Below are positions 34,461 through 45,047 of a stretch of DNA of 64,000 nt, one piece after another. This stretch comes from a gamma proteobacterium endosymbiont of Lamellibrachia anaximandri (GTDB taxonomy: Bacteria; Pseudomonadota; Gammaproteobacteria; Chromatiales; Chromatiaceae), in contig JAESPD010000011.1 in the NCBI GenBank assembly GCA_016756855.1, forward strand, positions 20,500 to 84,499. The letters are read 5' to 3'. The translations under genes were made by a program, and so were the position numbers. Each line of letters starts with the position of its first letter. The first letter of the stretch is position 1. The notes beneath the pieces are model-generated. The model saw only the letters and a list, made by a program, of their open reading frames with translations. It was not told where the DNA came from and did not search any database.

Positions 34461-35954
34461 ATGAGTAAAGAGATTCTGCTGGTTGTGGATGCCGTTTCCA
34501 ACGAAAAAGGTGTGGAAAAAGGGATCATCTTTGAGGCAATCGAGGCTGCTTTGGCTTCGGCCACAAGAAAGAAGAACGGTGACGATATCCTGGTGCGGGT
34601 TGCGATCGATCGCGATGCCGGCGACTACGATACCTTCCGTCGATGGGAAGTGGTTGAGGCTTATGCCGAGGATGAACCGGATGCCGCACTGCGCCAGGTT
34701 TTGCTCGATGTGGCAAGAGTGGATCAAGCGGATATCGAACTTGGCGACTTCGTGGAGGAGCCTATCGACTCCATTGAGTTTGGGCGTATTGCAGCCCAGG
34801 CAGCCAAACAGGTGATCGTACAGAAGGTTCGGGAAGCAGAGCGCGCCAAAGTTGTTGCAGCCTACCAGGGTCGTGAAGGCGAACTGGTCACTGGTGTGGT
34901 CAAGCGCGTCGATCGGGGCAACGTGTTTTTCGATCTGGGCGGCAACGCCGAAGCGTTCATCGGCCGTGAACACATGATACCCAAGGAGTCGGTCCGGGTT
35001 GGTGACCGCCTGCGCGGTTACCTCTACGAGGTTCGCTCCGAGCCACGAGGCCCTCAGCTTTTCGTCAGCCGGGCCATGCCGGAGCTGCTGATTGAGTTGT
35101 TCAAGCTGGAAGTTCCTGAGGTCGGTGAAGGCCTGATCGATATCCGGGGTGCTGCACGGGATGCTGGTCTGCGGGCCAAGATTGCCGTCAAGGCGCTGGA
35201 TAACCGCATAGATCCGGTTGGTGCCTGTGTCGGCATGCGCGGATCGCGGGTACAGGCGGTTTCCAATGAACTGAACGGCGAGCGCGTCGATATCATCCTG
35301 TGGAACGAAAATCCGGCCCAGTTCGTGATCAATGCCATGTCTCCGGCCGAAGTTGTCTCCATCGTGGTTGACGAGGATTCCCACTCGATGGATGTCTCTG
35401 TGAACGAAGAGAACCTCTCCCAGGCGATAGGCAGAGGTGGTCAGAACGTGCGCCTTGCAAGCCATCTGACCGGTTGGGAACTCAATGTCATGGACGAGGC
35501 TGAAGCGCAGGAGAAGAGTGAATCCGAGTCCCGGGTCTTCATCGAAACCTTTATGGAACAGCTCGATGTGGACGAGGACGTCGCTGTTATTCTGATGCAG
35601 GAGGGGTTTACCTCTATCGAAGAGGTGGCCTACGTGCCCATTGAAGAGATGATGGCCATCGAAGAGTTTGATGACGAGTTGATCGAAGAGCTGAGAAATC
35701 GCGCTAAAGACATGCTGCTCACCAAAGCGATCGCGAGCGAAGAGAGTTTTAAAGAGCCTGCCGAAGACCTGCTGGGTATGGATGGCATGGATAAGGATCT
35801 GGCCTATGCGCTTGCAGCCAAGGACGTGGTGAGCATGGAGGATCTGGCTGAACAGTCCATCGATGACCTGATGGAGATCGAAGGCATGGACGAAGAGCGG
35901 GCAGGTAAGTTGATCATGACCGCGCGTGTGCCCTGGTTTGAAGAGACGGAATAG
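34461..35954 (+). CDS. nusA: Transcription termination/antitermination factor NusA
   Basis: RNA polymerase-associated factor that affects pausing, termination and antitermination. In its 497 residues are the N-terminal polymerase-binding domain, an S1 domain ([23 protein letters not shown], core), two KH domains ([12 protein letters not shown] and [13 protein letters not shown]), and two C-terminal acidic repeats of about 65 residues that bind alpha-CTD or lambda N in E. coli. It lies between rimP and infB, the universal order. Confidence 0.97.
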   Translation: MSKEILLVVDAVSNEKGVEKGIIFEAIEAALASATRKKNGDDILVRVAIDRDAGDYDTFRRWEVVEAYAEDEPDAALRQVLLDVARVDQADIELGDFVEEPIDSIEFGRIAAQAAKQVIVQKVREAERAKVVAAYQGREGELVTGVVKRVDRGNVFFDLGGNAEAFIGREHMIPKESVRVGDRLRGYLYEVRSEPRGPQLFVSRAMPELLIELFKLEVPEVGEGLIDIRGAARDAGLRAKIAVKALDNRIDPVGACVGMRGSRVQAVSNELNGERVDIILWNENPAQFVINAMSPAEVVSIVVDEDSHSMDVSVNEENLSQAIGRGGQNVRLASHLTGWELNVMDEAEAQEKSESESRVFIETFMEQLDVDEDVAVILMQEGFTSIEEVAYVPIEEMMAIEEFDDELIEELRNRAKDMLLTKAIASEESFKEPAEDLLGMDGMDKDLAYALAAKDVVSMEDLAEQSIDDLMEIEGMDEERAGKLIMTARVPWFEETE

Positions 35955-36043
35955 GGTGCGCCGACGGAAGACCTCCGTTGGATAGTGATGATGCGAGTGC
36001 GTGGCAATATGATGGGTAAGGCAAAGTCGAGAGGCCTGAACAA

Positions 36044-38635
36044 ATGAGTGAAGTAACGGTAGAACAGCTTGCCAAGGTTGTTGGCATTCCCTCCGAGCAG
36101 TTGCTGGGACAGTTGGCTGACGCCGGGATCCAGGCAAAAGGCCCCGACGACAAAATTTCGGATGAAGAGAAGAGTAAACTGCTCAATCATCTGCGACATA
36201 GCCATGGCAAAAAGGCGACAATATCCGCCAGTGCGCCCAATAAGGTGACACTGCGCCGCAAGACGGTCAGCGAATTGCGTCAGCCGGGCGCAACCCGCCG
36301 CAATCCACTGAATCGTGCAACCAGTACGCCGAGCAAAACAGTCAGTGTTGAGGTGCGGAAGAAGCGTACCTACGTGAAGCGCAGCGTAGTCGCTGGTGAT
36401 GACATGACGCAGAAGGAGGCGGAAGCAGCCCGCTTGGCGTTGGAAGAGCAATCAAAGCAGCAGGCGGTTGTTGAGGCAGAAGTGGAAGCGCGTAAGGCTG
36501 CGGAAGCGAAGAAGCGTGAAGAGGAGCAGGCAGAAGTCCGCAAAGCTGAAGAAGAGGCGCGCCTGAAGGCTGAGGAAGAGGCCAGACAACAAGCTGAAGA
36601 GGCGAACGAGGCGGCCCGTCAGGCGGAAGAGGCCAGGGTCAAGAAGGAACAGGAAGCGAAACAGCAGGAAGCAGCTCGGGGCAAAAAGGGCAATAAGGAG
36701 AGCAGAGGCAAGGAGCAGAAAGATTCGAAAGGTGGCTCGTCCCGCTACGGTCGCAAAGAGTTGCATGTTTCAAAAGAGGGTCGAGGACGGCGCAAGAAAA
36801 AGCCGTCCCGTCGTCGGGGAACACCGGCGGTTGATACGGAACACGGGTTTCAAAAACCTACCACGCCAGTGGTGCATGAGGTGAAAATACCCGAGAGCAT
36901 CTCCGTGGCCGAGCTGGCGCAGCAGATGTCGGTGAAAGCCGCCGAAGTGATCAAGGTGCTGATGAAGATGGGCATGATGGTCACCATCAATCAGCCGTTG
37001 GATCGGGATACATCGACGCTGATCGTGGAGGAGATGGGGCATACCCCGGTTATGCAGCGGGATGAGGACGTAGAGGCGGATCTGCTCAGTAGTGATGACG
37101 CCGCGCAAGCGGAAGGTGAACAGATTGCACGTCCACCGGTAGTTACCATCATGGGTCACGTCGACCATGGTAAGACTTCTCTGCTCGATTACATCAGGGC
37201 CAGTAAAGTTGCGGATGGTGAGGCGGGTGGAATCACCCAGCATATTGGCGCGTATCACGTCGATACAGCCAAGGGCACCATTTCGTTTCTGGATACCCCT
37301 GGCCACGCCGCGTTTACTGCGATGCGCGCCCGTGGTGCGAAGGTAACCGATATCGTCATCCTCGTGGTCGCTGCCGATGATGGCGTCATGCCGCAGACCA
37401 GGGAGGCAATCCAGCACGCCAGGGCTGCGAACGTGCCACTGATCGTGGCGGTGAATAAGATCGATAAGCCGGAAGCGAATCCGGATCGCGTGATCCAGGA
37501 GTTGGCCCAGGAAGAGGTTATCCCGGAAGATTGGGGCGGCGATACCATGTTCGTCCAGGTCTCCGCCAAGAGTGGCGAAGGCATTGATGATCTGCTTGAC
37601 GCCATCCTGCTGCAGTCCGAGGTGCTGGAGCTTACCGCCGTCGCAGAGGGACCGGCTGTCGGCTCCATTGTGGAATCGTCGCTGGATAAGGGACGTGGCC
37701 CCGTTGCCACTGTGCTGGTGCGCTCCGGTCTTCTGAATAAAGGGGACATCATTGTCTCCGGCAAGGAGTATGGCCGTGTTCGTGCCATGTTCGATGAAAA
37801 CGGTAAGTCAGTGAAAAGTGCCGGTCCCTCCATACCCGTGGTGGTGCTGGGGCTTTCCGGTACACCCGATGCAGGTGACGATGTACGGGCGGTTGCGGAT
37901 GAGCGGCGCGCTCGTGAGATTGCCAGTCTGCGTGTCGACAAACACCGGGACAACCGCTTTGCCGCGCAGAAGGCCACCAAGCTGGATGAGATGTTCAGCC
38001 AGATGGGACAGGGTGATGTGCAGAATCTCAACATCATCGTCAAGGCTGATGTGCAGGGAAGCGTGGAGGCGCTGAGAGAGTCGCTGATGAAGATCTCCAC
38101 CGATGAGGTGAAGGTGGCTATCGTGGCTGCGGGCGTAGGGGGGATCAGTGAATCTGATGCAAATCTTGCGGTTACCTCCAATGCGATTATTTTCGGCTTC
38201 AATGTACGCGCCGATGCGGGTGCGCGGCGTATCGTCGAAGAGCAGGGTCTCGATATGCGTTACTACGGCATCATCTATGAAGTCATCGATGATGTGAAGA
38301 AAGCGATCTCCGGCATGCTCTCCCCTGAAATTCGCGAAGAGATTATCGGTCTGGCCGAGGTGCGTGATGTCTTCCGTAACTCCAAGATCGGGGCGATTGC
38401 AGGCTGCATGGTCACCGAAGGTGCCGTCAGACGGAACAGCCCGATTCGTGTGCTACGCGACAATGTGGTCATTTATGAAGGGGCGCTGGAGTCGCTGCGC
38501 CGGTTCAAGGATGACGTGCCTGAGGTCAAGGCGGGTACGGAGTGTGGTGTCGGTGTGAGGAACTACAATGACGTGCAGGCCGGCGATCAGATCGAGGTGT
38601 TCGAACGTACTGAAATAGCGCGGATTGTCGAGTAG
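36044..38635 (+). CDS. infB: Translation initiation factor IF-2
   Basis: GTPase that brings fMet-tRNA to the 30S subunit and promotes subunit joining. The product has 863 residues. An IF2-N domain at 1-50 is followed by a long charged Glu/Ala/Lys/Arg linker (about 125-225), a basic patch ([14 protein letters not shown]), and a second IF2-N domain (about 280-335). The G domain has G1 GHVDHGKT at 371-378, then DTPGHAAF and NKID. Domains II, III and the C-terminal fMet-tRNA-binding domain complete it. It begins 89 bp after nusA, and an internal start may give a shorter form as in E. coli, though none is proven. Confidence 0.97.
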   Translation: MSEVTVEQLAKVVGIPSEQLLGQLADAGIQAKGPDDKISDEEKSKLLNHLRHSHGKKATISASAPNKVTLRRKTVSELRQPGATRRNPLNRATSTPSKTVSVEVRKKRTYVKRSVVAGDDMTQKEAEAARLALEEQSKQQAVVEAEVEARKAAEAKKREEEQAEVRKAEEEARLKAEEEARQQAEEANEAARQAEEARVKKEQEAKQQEAARGKKGNKESRGKEQKDSKGGSSRYGRKELHVSKEGRGRRKKKPSRRRGTPAVDTEHGFQKPTTPVVHEVKIPESISVAELAQQMSVKAAEVIKVLMKMGMMVTINQPLDRDTSTLIVEEMGHTPVMQRDEDVEADLLSSDDAAQAEGEQIARPPVVTIMGHVDHGKTSLLDYIRASKVADGEAGGITQHIGAYHVDTAKGTISFLDTPGHAAFTAMRARGAKVTDIVILVVAADDGVMPQTREAIQHARAANVPLIVAVNKIDKPEANPDRVIQELAQEEVIPEDWGGDTMFVQVSAKSGEGIDDLLDAILLQSEVLELTAVAEGPAVGSIVESSLDKGRGPVATVLVRSGLLNKGDIIVSGKEYGRVRAMFDENGKSVKSAGPSIPVVVLGLSGTPDAGDDVRAVADERRAREIASLRVDKHRDNRFAAQKATKLDEMFSQMGQGDVQNLNIIVKADVQGSVEALRESLMKISTDEVKVAIVAAGVGGISESDANLAVTSNAIIFGFNVRADAGARRIVEEQGLDMRYYGIIYEVIDDVKKAISGMLSPEIREEIIGLAEVRDVFRNSKIGAIAGCMVTEGAVRRNSPIRVLRDNVVIYEGALESLRRFKDDVPEVKAGTECGVGVRNYNDVQAGDQIEVFERTEIARIVE

Positions 38636-38638
38636 ACA

Positions 38639-39004
38639 ATGGCGCAGGATTTCAAGCGCACCGATCGTATCGGCTCCCAGCTGCAGCGGGATCTGGCGGA
38701 CCTCATCCGTGAGGAGATGAAGGACCCTGGGTTGGGCATGGTTACCATCCAGGAGGTTCGAGTAGTGCGGGATCTCTCCCAGGCCAAGGTCTTCTTTACC
38801 GTGATGGGTACGGATCTCCCTGTCAGTGAGTGTGCCAAGCGGCTGAATCAGGCGGCAGGACACCTGCGCTTTCTGCTGGGGCAGCAGAGCAAGTTACGTA
38901 CCGTGCCCAAACTGCATTTCGTCTTTGACGAGTCGGTTGAGCGGGGTCAACATCTGGCTTCCCTGATCGATCAGGCGGTCGCCGATAATCATTCGGATTC
39001 ATAA
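38639..39004 (+). CDS. rbfA: Ribosome-binding factor A
   Basis: Small KH-like protein of 121 residues needed for 16S 5'-end processing and 30S maturation, especially in the cold. Family segments are RTDRIGSQLQRDLADLIREE, KVFFTVMG and LRTVPKLHFVFDESVERG. It starts 3 bp after the infB stop, so translation is probably coupled. Confidence 0.96.
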   Translation: MAQDFKRTDRIGSQLQRDLADLIREEMKDPGLGMVTIQEVRVVRDLSQAKVFFTVMGTDLPVSECAKRLNQAAGHLRFLLGQQSKLRTVPKLHFVFDESVERGQHLASLIDQAVADNHSDS

Positions 39005-39054
39005 GCCCGGCAATCGCCGGAAACTCATTCAGAAAAAACTACCTAGAGCAGAAG

Positions 39055-39978
39055 ATGGGACGTCGTCGAAACAGAGGACGCAATATCAGTGGGGTATTGC
39101 TGTTGGATAAGCCGGAGGGTATTACCTCCAACAAGGCTTTGCAGGAGATCAAGTTTCTCTTCAAGGCCGCCAAGGCCGGTCATACTGGTAGTCTGGACCC
39201 GCTGGCGACCGGACTGCTGCCGATCTGTTTCGGTGAGGCGACCAAGATGTCGGCCTTTCTGCTGGATGCTGACAAGCACTACCAGGTGAAGGTCAAGCTT
39301 GGCGAGACCACCACCACGGGGGATGCCGAGGGCGAAATCCTGAAAACCGCGAGCCCCGACGGCGTCACGGAAACGGCTCTGTTGGAAGTGTTGCAGACGT
39401 TTATGGGGGAGCAGCAGCAGTTGCCGCCCATGTACTCAGCCATCAAGCACAAGGGTGAAAGGCTCTATAAGCTGGCACGCCAGGGTATAGAGGTAGAGCG
39501 CGAACCCCGCACCATTCATATCCACTCCCTCGACCTGCTCAGTTTTGACCTGCCGGAATTCGAGATGTACGTGCACTGCTCGAAAGGCACCTATGTGCGC
39601 ACCCTGGCGGAGGATATCGGCGCCAAATTGGGCTGCGGTGCTTTTGTCAGCGGTTTGCGCCGCACTGGTGTGGGTCCATTTGACGATCAGTCGATGGTGA
39701 CCCTGGAACAGGTAAAAGAGGATTTCGAAGCGCGCCGGTTTGCGGAGATGGATGCGCTGCTGCTGCCGCTGGAGAGTGCGCTCTCCGATTGGCCGGAGAT
39801 CAACCTCACGCCGGATGCCGCCTTCTATCTGAAACAGGGACAGCCGGTGCTGGTGCCCAAGGCGCCCACCAGCGGCTGGGTTCGCCTCTACGCCAATGAG
39901 GTGGATTTTCTCGGTGTTGGACAGATCCTGGACGATGGCCGCGTGGCGCCCAAGCGATTGCTGCAGTCGAATCACTGA
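39055..39978 (+). CDS. truB: tRNA pseudouridine 55 synthase
   Basis: Converts U55 in the T loop of elongator tRNAs to pseudouridine. The catalytic Asp48 lies in GHTGSLDPLATGLLP. Other family motifs are LLLDKPEGITSNKALQ, PMYSAIKHKGERLYKLAR and CSKGTYVRTLAEDIG. A C-terminal PUA-like domain completes 307 residues (E. coli 314). It is in the usual place between rbfA and rpsO. Confidence 0.97.
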   Translation: MGRRRNRGRNISGVLLLDKPEGITSNKALQEIKFLFKAAKAGHTGSLDPLATGLLPICFGEATKMSAFLLDADKHYQVKVKLGETTTTGDAEGEILKTASPDGVTETALLEVLQTFMGEQQQLPPMYSAIKHKGERLYKLARQGIEVEREPRTIHIHSLDLLSFDLPEFEMYVHCSKGTYVRTLAEDIGAKLGCGAFVSGLRRTGVGPFDDQSMVTLEQVKEDFEARRFAEMDALLLPLESALSDWPEINLTPDAAFYLKQGQPVLVPKAPTSGWVRLYANEVDFLGVGQILDDGRVAPKRLLQSNH

Positions 39979-40007
39979 GGATACAACCAATCAGGTCGCT
40001 GATTTAA

Positions 40008-40036
40008 TTGCGATTCAGACACAATCCGCGCATAAT
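40008..40036 (+). promoter_or_regulatory. Sigma-70 promoter before rpsO (candidate)
   Basis: TTGCGA at 40008-40013 and CATAAT at 40031-40036 have a 17-bp spacer, giving a leader of about 130 nt. A small hairpin, GTGCC-AACA-GGGCAC, is at 40052-40066. In E. coli rpsO has its own promoter, and S15 represses its own mRNA through a leader structure. A similar pseudoknot could not be worked out here. Confidence 0.5.
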
Positions 40037-40174
40037 TCGCGGCTCACTGGAGTGCCAACAGGGCACTTCGGAACAGATTTATCGAGACGGCCGGACTCCC
40101 CTGAACTCATTGTTGGAGGAGATCTTAAAAATGGCCATATTTATAGAGACGTAACCCAATAGGAGTACAGCGTC

Positions 40175-40444
40175 ATGACAATGAGCTCAGAAGATAAAAA
40201 AGCCATCGTGGAAGAGTATAAACGTGGCCCCGGTGATACCGGTTCCCCAGAGGTGCAGGTAGCCCTGCTGACCTCCCGTATCACCTATCTCACCGAACAC
40301 TTCAAGCGGCACAAGCAGGATCACCACTCCCGCCAGGGTCTGGTTCGCATGGTCAACTCCCGCCGTAAGCTGCTTGACTATCTCAAGAGCAAGGATGCGG
40401 AGCGCTATCGCGATCTGATCTCCCGCCTTGGCCTGCGCCGTTAA
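40175..40444 (+). CDS. rpsO: 30S ribosomal protein S15
   Basis: Primary 16S rRNA-binding protein of 89 residues, the standard length. Typical segments are [36 protein letters not shown] and [12 protein letters not shown]. The start ATG at 40175 follows AGGAGTAC. pnp follows 30 bp downstream, as is nearly universal in gammaproteobacteria. Confidence 0.98.
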   Translation: MTMSSEDKKAIVEEYKRGPGDTGSPEVQVALLTSRITYLTEHFKRHKQDHHSRQGLVRMVNSRRKLLDYLKSKDAERYRDLISRLGLRR

Positions 40445-40474
40445 TCCGGTCTTATCTGCACTGAGGAAGAGACA

Positions 40475-42562
40475 GTGACTCTGATTAAAAAAGAATTTCA
40501 GTGGGGCGACAATAAGGTCACCATCGAGACTGGCGAGATTGCCCGCCAGGCCGACGGCGCCGTTATGGTCAATATGGACGATACCGTCGTCCAGGTTACC
40601 GTTGTTGCCGGTCGCAACGATCCCGGTCGGGACTTCTTTCCACTCACCGTGGACTATCAGGAGAAGACCTATGCAGCCGGTCATATACCCGGCGGTTTTT
40701 TCCGGCGCGAGGGGCGTCCCAGCGAGAAGGAGATCCTCACATCACGACTGATCGATCGTCCGATCCGCCCGCTGTTCCCCAAGGGGTACACCACCGAGGT
40801 GCAGGTGATCATCACTGTGATGTCCCTGAATCCAGCGGTTGATCCCGAGATCCCCTCCCTGATCGGCGCCTCCGCCGCGCTGGCGATCTCCGGCCTGCCG
40901 TTCAATGGCCCGGTGAGCGCAGCCCGTGTGGGATACAAGGATGGCGAGTACATTCTGAATGCCCCCAGCACCGGCTTGAGCGATGCCACCGATCTGGATC
41001 TGATCGTCTCCGGCACCGAGCATGCAGTACTGATGGTCGAATCCGAGGCGCGTGAGCTGTCTGAAGAGGTTATGCTGGGTGCAGTGCTCTTCGGACACGA
41101 GCAGCAGCAGGTTGCGCTGCAGGCGATCAAGGAACTGGCTGCCGAGGTTGGAAATGCCCCTGCTGAATACGCAGTTCCCGAAGTGGATGCCGATCTGAAA
41201 GCTGCTGTAGAGGCTGCTGCCGGCGAAGGTATCGGCAATGCCTACCAGGTTGCCGACAAGATGGAGCGTTACGCCGCCATCAAAGCGGTGGTTACCGATG
41301 CCGTTGCAGCACTTTGCGGCGGAGAAGACGCCCGTTGGGACGAGGGTGACGTAAAGGGTGTTATCGAGAAACTGAAGAAGACAACCGTGCGTGGCCGTAT
41401 CCTCGAAGGAGAGCCCCGCATCGATGGTCGCGATACCACTACCGTGCGTCCCATCAGTGTGCGTACCGGCGTGTTACCCCGCACCCACGGTTCCGCCCTG
41501 TTTACCCGTGGCGAGACTCAGGCCCTGGTGGTGACCACCCTCGGCACCGAGCGTGATTCTCAGATCATCGATGCTCTCGACGGCTCCTACCGCGAACCCT
41601 TCATGCTGCACTACAACTTCCCTCCCTTCTGCGTAGGTGAGACAGGTCGTGTAGGTAGCCCGAAACGACGTGAAATCGGCCACGGTCGCCTGGCCAAGCG
41701 AGGCGTGATGGCCTGCATGCCGACCATTACCGATTTTCCCTATGCCATCCGTGTGGTTTCGGAGATCACCGAGTCCAACGGCTCCTCTTCCATGGCATCG
41801 GTCTGCGGCACCAGTCTGTCGCTGATGGACGCAGGTGTGCCGATCAAGGCGCCGATTGCCGGTGTTGCCATGGGTTTGATCAAGGAAGATGAGAGATTCG
41901 CCGTGCTCACCGATATCATGGGCGACGAGGATCATCTCGGCGACATGGACTTCAAGGTGGCCGGTACCAGTGACGGTATCAATGCACTGCAGATGGACAT
42001 CAAGATCGACGGCATCACCAAGGAGATCATGGAGATCGCCCTGGAGCAGGCCAAAGAGGGCCGCATGCACATCCTGGGTGAGATGAACAGCGTCATCAAC
42101 TCTCACCGGGAAGAGATGTCCGAGCATGCGCCGCGGATTATCGAGTTGCGTATCAACCCGGACAAGATCCGTGACGTGATCGGCAAGGGTGGCGCCACCA
42201 TCCGTTCCATCACCGAAGAGACCGGCGCCACCGTCGATATCACCGACGACGGCGTAGTCAAGATCTTCTCCGTTGACAAGGCGGCAGGTGAGGATGCCCG
42301 CAAGCGTGTCGAGCTGATCACCGCTGATGTCGAAGTCGGTACCATCTACGAGGGCAAGGTTGCCCGCCTGATGGATTTCGGCGCCTTCGTCACCATTCTT
42401 CCCGGCAAAGATGGTCTGGTGCATATCTCCCAGATCTCCAACGAGCGGGTGGAGAAGGTCAGCGATAAGCTGTCTGAAGGCGATGTCATCAAGGTTAAAG
42501 TCCTCGAAGTGGACAAGCAGGGACGTATCCGCCTGAGTATGAAGGCGGTAAGCGAAGAGTAA
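40475..42562 (+). CDS. pnp: Polyribonucleotide nucleotidyltransferase (PNPase)
   Basis: 3'-to-5' phosphorolytic exoribonuclease and degradosome component. Its 695 residues hold two RNase PH domains separated by a helical domain, with active-site segments [22 protein letters not shown] (core), [22 protein letters not shown] and [18 protein letters not shown] domain ([15 protein letters not shown]) and an S1 domain ([13 protein letters not shown]) end it. The start is GTG at 40475 after GAGGAAGAGAC. Confidence 0.97.
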   Translation: MTLIKKEFQWGDNKVTIETGEIARQADGAVMVNMDDTVVQVTVVAGRNDPGRDFFPLTVDYQEKTYAAGHIPGGFFRREGRPSEKEILTSRLIDRPIRPLFPKGYTTEVQVIITVMSLNPAVDPEIPSLIGASAALAISGLPFNGPVSAARVGYKDGEYILNAPSTGLSDATDLDLIVSGTEHAVLMVESEARELSEEVMLGAVLFGHEQQQVALQAIKELAAEVGNAPAEYAVPEVDADLKAAVEAAAGEGIGNAYQVADKMERYAAIKAVVTDAVAALCGGEDARWDEGDVKGVIEKLKKTTVRGRILEGEPRIDGRDTTTVRPISVRTGVLPRTHGSALFTRGETQALVVTTLGTERDSQIIDALDGSYREPFMLHYNFPPFCVGETGRVGSPKRREIGHGRLAKRGVMACMPTITDFPYAIRVVSEITESNGSSSMASVCGTSLSLMDAGVPIKAPIAGVAMGLIKEDERFAVLTDIMGDEDHLGDMDFKVAGTSDGINALQMDIKIDGITKEIMEIALEQAKEGRMHILGEMNSVINSHREEMSEHAPRIIELRINPDKIRDVIGKGGATIRSITEETGATVDITDDGVVKIFSVDKAAGEDARKRVELITADVEVGTIYEGKVARLMDFGAFVTILPGKDGLVHISQISNERVEKVSDKLSEGDVIKVKVLEVDKQGRIRLSMKAVSEE

Positions 42563-42582
42563 TCACGCTTCGTTGAGCTGAT

Positions 42583-42610
42583 AAAAAGGGGCCTTCCGGC
42601 CCCTTTTTTT
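42583..42610 (+). terminator. Terminator after pnp
   Basis: Stem AAAAAGGGGCC with GGCCCCTTTTT around a TTCC loop, ending in seven T. It closes the rimP-to-pnp transcription block. Confidence 0.95.
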
Positions 42611-42660
42611 GTTGGTAGAAAAAATTTGAATCTGAATTCAGACGCCCCCCGTATAGGTTA

Positions 42661-42688
42661 TTGAAAGTCGTTATCAAAACGACATAAT
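42661..42688 (+). promoter_or_regulatory. Promoter with palindromic spacer before the 93-residue secreted protein
   Basis: TTGAAA at 42661-42666 and CATAAT at 42683-42688 are 16 bp apart. The spacer is a perfect inverted repeat, GTCGTT-ATCAA-AACGAC (42667-42683), exactly between the two hexamers, where a dimeric repressor or a MerR-type regulator would bind. The regulator is unknown. Confidence 0.5.
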
Positions 42689-42709
42689 TGACCAGATGAG
42701 GAATTCGTC

Positions 42710-42991
42710 ATGAAAAAAATCGCATTTACAGCCGCACTGCTTCTTTCCGCCAATCTCTATGCCGGAGGAAGCTCAGAATTCGCATACAATGGTTTTGAAG
42801 GTAACCCTGACCTCTTTGTAGGTAGCACGGGTTCCGCTTCACTGCCCACAGCAGTTCAGCCTGGTATCGGTGAGGCCTACGGTGATGTCCGTCTGGGTGG
42901 TGTCAATACCTCTCGGCACGACGGCCAGAAGGGCAGCAATGAGGCGTATGGCAGTGCCATTTTGGATCAGGGACACAGCATCGACTGGTAA
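42710..42991 (+). CDS. Small secreted protein of unknown function
   Basis: Protein of 93 residues with a clear Sec signal peptide (MKKIAFTAALLLSANLYA, cleavage about after residue 18), predicted to be exported to the periplasm or beyond. The mature part of about 75 residues is rich in Gly, Ser and Asn. It has two similar stretches, GEAYGDVRLGG and NEAYGSAILDQG, and no cysteine. I do not recognise the family. The start follows GATGAGGAATTC, a fair ribosome site, and has its own candidate promoter. The next gene starts 70 bp downstream on the same strand. Confidence 0.7.
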   Translation: MKKIAFTAALLLSANLYAGGSSEFAYNGFEGNPDLFVGSTGSASLPTAVQPGIGEAYGDVRLGGVNTSRHDGQKGSNEAYGSAILDQGHSIDW

Positions 42992-43061
42992 ACAGTTGGC
43001 GGCCTGACGGGGTGGAAGTCTAGCCCCGTACAGGTTTTGCAACCCACCGATCAATGAGCCG

Positions 43062-44825
43062 ATGCGCCATCATCCCCTAACGTTTTTTTTGCTTGGCGGG
43101 TTCAGCCTGCTTTTGATGGCCTGTGTGCCACAAAAAAATGAACTGCGATCCGATGCCGTTTTGCCCGTGGATAAGATGGAGTCGGTGCGTGATGAAGCGA
43201 AAAAACTGATCCAGGGCATGCTGGATGAAGATCTGTTGCCGGGGTTGAGTGTGGCGTTGGTGGACCGAAACGGCCCCCTATGGATCGAAGGGTTCGGCAA
43301 GGCGGATATGCAAAAAGGTACCTTGGCAGGTGCTGAAACTATCTATCGTGTCGGCTCCTTGAGCAAGCCACTGACAGCCTTGGCTGTCATGCAGCTGGGC
43401 GGACAGCAACGTCTCTCCCTCGATGATCCCATCAGCCGTCAGCTCGACGGTTTTTCCATTCGCAGTCATGATGCTGAAGCGGTCGTCATCACGCCTCGGC
43501 AGCTATTGAGTCATCGCAGTGGCCTGCCCAGCGATCTGCGTAAAGGCATGTATACGTCGACTCCGTTCACACAGGTCACAACACTGCTGCACGATGAGTA
43601 CATCGCCTATGCGGCGGACAGCGTCTACAGCTATTCCAACCTCGGTTACGATCTGCTCGGCCATCTAGTGGAGCAGAAATCCAGAATGACATTTCCCGGA
43701 TACATGAAGCAGAATGTTTTTTTACCCTTGGACATGCAGAGTAGTGGCTATGAAGTGACGGATGAAATGCGTGAGAGGTTGGCAGCTGGGCATCTGGATG
43801 GCCTGGTCAGACCGCAGCCTCCGCTACGGGATACCCCGGCATTGGGACTCTACAGCAGCGCCAAAGATCTTGGACACTTGATGCAGTCCCTGTTGCTTGG
43901 GCGGATACCCAATATCGATACTGCAATGATCTTGGAAATGTGGACCTCGCAGACGGCAAAGGGTCAGATTGCGTTGGGTTACTCCCCTGGGCTGGGCTGG
44001 TTTATTGAGGATGATCAACTGCTCGGGCGCGTGGTGCGTCACGGTGGCAGCACTATGCTGTTTGGGGCGGAGATGGCAATGTTGCCGGATCATGAGCTTG
44101 GCGTAGTGGTGCTTGCCAATGGTGCAGGCAGCAACAAGGCGGCCCGCAAGCTTGCTGCAACGATACTGGCGCTCGCGGTAAAAGTGCGGGGTACGGCTGG
44201 CAAACCGATGCCGATTCGCTCGCCGAACACGATGGCTGCATTGCCCGAGACCCCTTCAGGCGGCTATGCAACCGATCTTGGACTGCTGATGGTGGATCCA
44301 GAACATCCTCGCCTTTGCGCCTGCATCATCGAGCGTGTCCTGGATATGGTGCGGTTTGATGACGGCAGCCTCGGGTTGACACCCGAGAGTGCGGCAACCC
44401 TGCCTCCCTCCTACAGAGTACTGGGAGAAATGCGTTTTCGTTCCCGCACCAGCAATGATCTGGAGGTGCTGGTGGCGGAGCGGGACGGTGAAGAGTATGT
44501 GCTTGGCAGCCGAATTGAATCCCAGCCCTGGGATGAGGTCTGGAGAAAGCGCACCGGCAGTTACCGGACGATCAACCCTGATGGCCAGTTCAGCATCGAG
44601 GATCTGCGGCTAAGTACTGAAAGCGGGGTGCTCTGCCTCCACTATAAAGCGCCCCACCTCTCCGACAGTTCTATTCGTGTGCCGCTGAAGCCCGTCTCCT
44701 CCACTGAGGCGGTCATAGAGGGGCTGGGTAGAGGGCGGGGGGAAACCGTGCGTATCGTGGAGGTGAACGGCAAGCAGTGCATAAGGTTCTCCGGCTATAT
44801 GGGTGAACCGATAGAAGAAAAATAG
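43062..44825 (+). CDS. Beta-lactamase-family serine hydrolase lipoprotein
   Basis: Protein of 587 residues with a lipoprotein signal (LLLMAC, lipidation at Cys21). The class C beta-lactamase / DD-peptidase-like fold shows the three active-site motifs: S99-L-S-K102, Y191-S-N193 and an HGG at about residue 325. Family members include peptidases, esterases and transpeptidase-like enzymes, so the substrate is unknown. Residues from about 385 to the end form an additional C-terminal domain rich in beta strands. It need not be an antibiotic resistance enzyme. Confidence 0.82.
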   Translation: MRHHPLTFFLLGGFSLLLMACVPQKNELRSDAVLPVDKMESVRDEAKKLIQGMLDEDLLPGLSVALVDRNGPLWIEGFGKADMQKGTLAGAETIYRVGSLSKPLTALAVMQLGGQQRLSLDDPISRQLDGFSIRSHDAEAVVITPRQLLSHRSGLPSDLRKGMYTSTPFTQVTTLLHDEYIAYAADSVYSYSNLGYDLLGHLVEQKSRMTFPGYMKQNVFLPLDMQSSGYEVTDEMRERLAAGHLDGLVRPQPPLRDTPALGLYSSAKDLGHLMQSLLLGRIPNIDTAMILEMWTSQTAKGQIALGYSPGLGWFIEDDQLLGRVVRHGGSTMLFGAEMAMLPDHELGVVVLANGAGSNKAARKLAATILALAVKVRGTAGKPMPIRSPNTMAALPETPSGGYATDLGLLMVDPEHPRLCACIIERVLDMVRFDDGSLGLTPESAATLPPSYRVLGEMRFRSRTSNDLEVLVAERDGEEYVLGSRIESQPWDEVWRKRTGSYRTINPDGQFSIEDLRLSTESGVLCLHYKAPHLSDSSIRVPLKPVSSTEAVIEGLGRGRGETVRIVEVNGKQCIRFSGYMGEPIEEK

Positions 44826-44953
44826 TTTCCGTCCGGAAACCCTTATCTAACCACGAAGCGCACGAAGTACACGAAGAAAATTTATTGCTAATCAATCTTT
44901 TACCTTCGTGCTCTTCGTGTCCTTTGTGGTTAATACATTGTTTCCGGATAGAC
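44825..44953. repeat. Palindromic ACGAAG-unit element (MITE-like)
   Basis: About 129 bp with inverted ends (GTTTCCGTCCGGAAAC at 44825-44840 against GTTTCCGGATAGAC at 44940-44953). The interior is a long inverted repeat built of 9-10-bp units containing CACGAAG on the left (AACCACGAAGCGCACGAAG) and CTTCGTG on the right. The RNA would fold into one long hairpin with an AT-rich loop. There is no coding capacity. It resembles non-autonomous elements scattered in many proteobacterial genomes. Confidence 0.65.
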
Positions 44954-45047
44954 ACTGAATAAGCTGGCCGGTTCAGTTCTTGCTCCTTTGCGCGGCTACC
45001 ATTACTCTTGCAGGAGATCTGAATGCAATGTCTCTGAAGGAGTTTAC

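Noticed and set aside
34392..36137. Open frame of 581 codons on the minus strand across nusA
   Set aside because: It lies opposite a full NusA and shows shadow composition without recognisable motifs.
43062..44825. Serine hydrolase as an antibiotic-resistance beta-lactamase
   Set aside because: The fold family has many functions, and the lipoprotein signal and extra C-terminal domain do not point to resistance.
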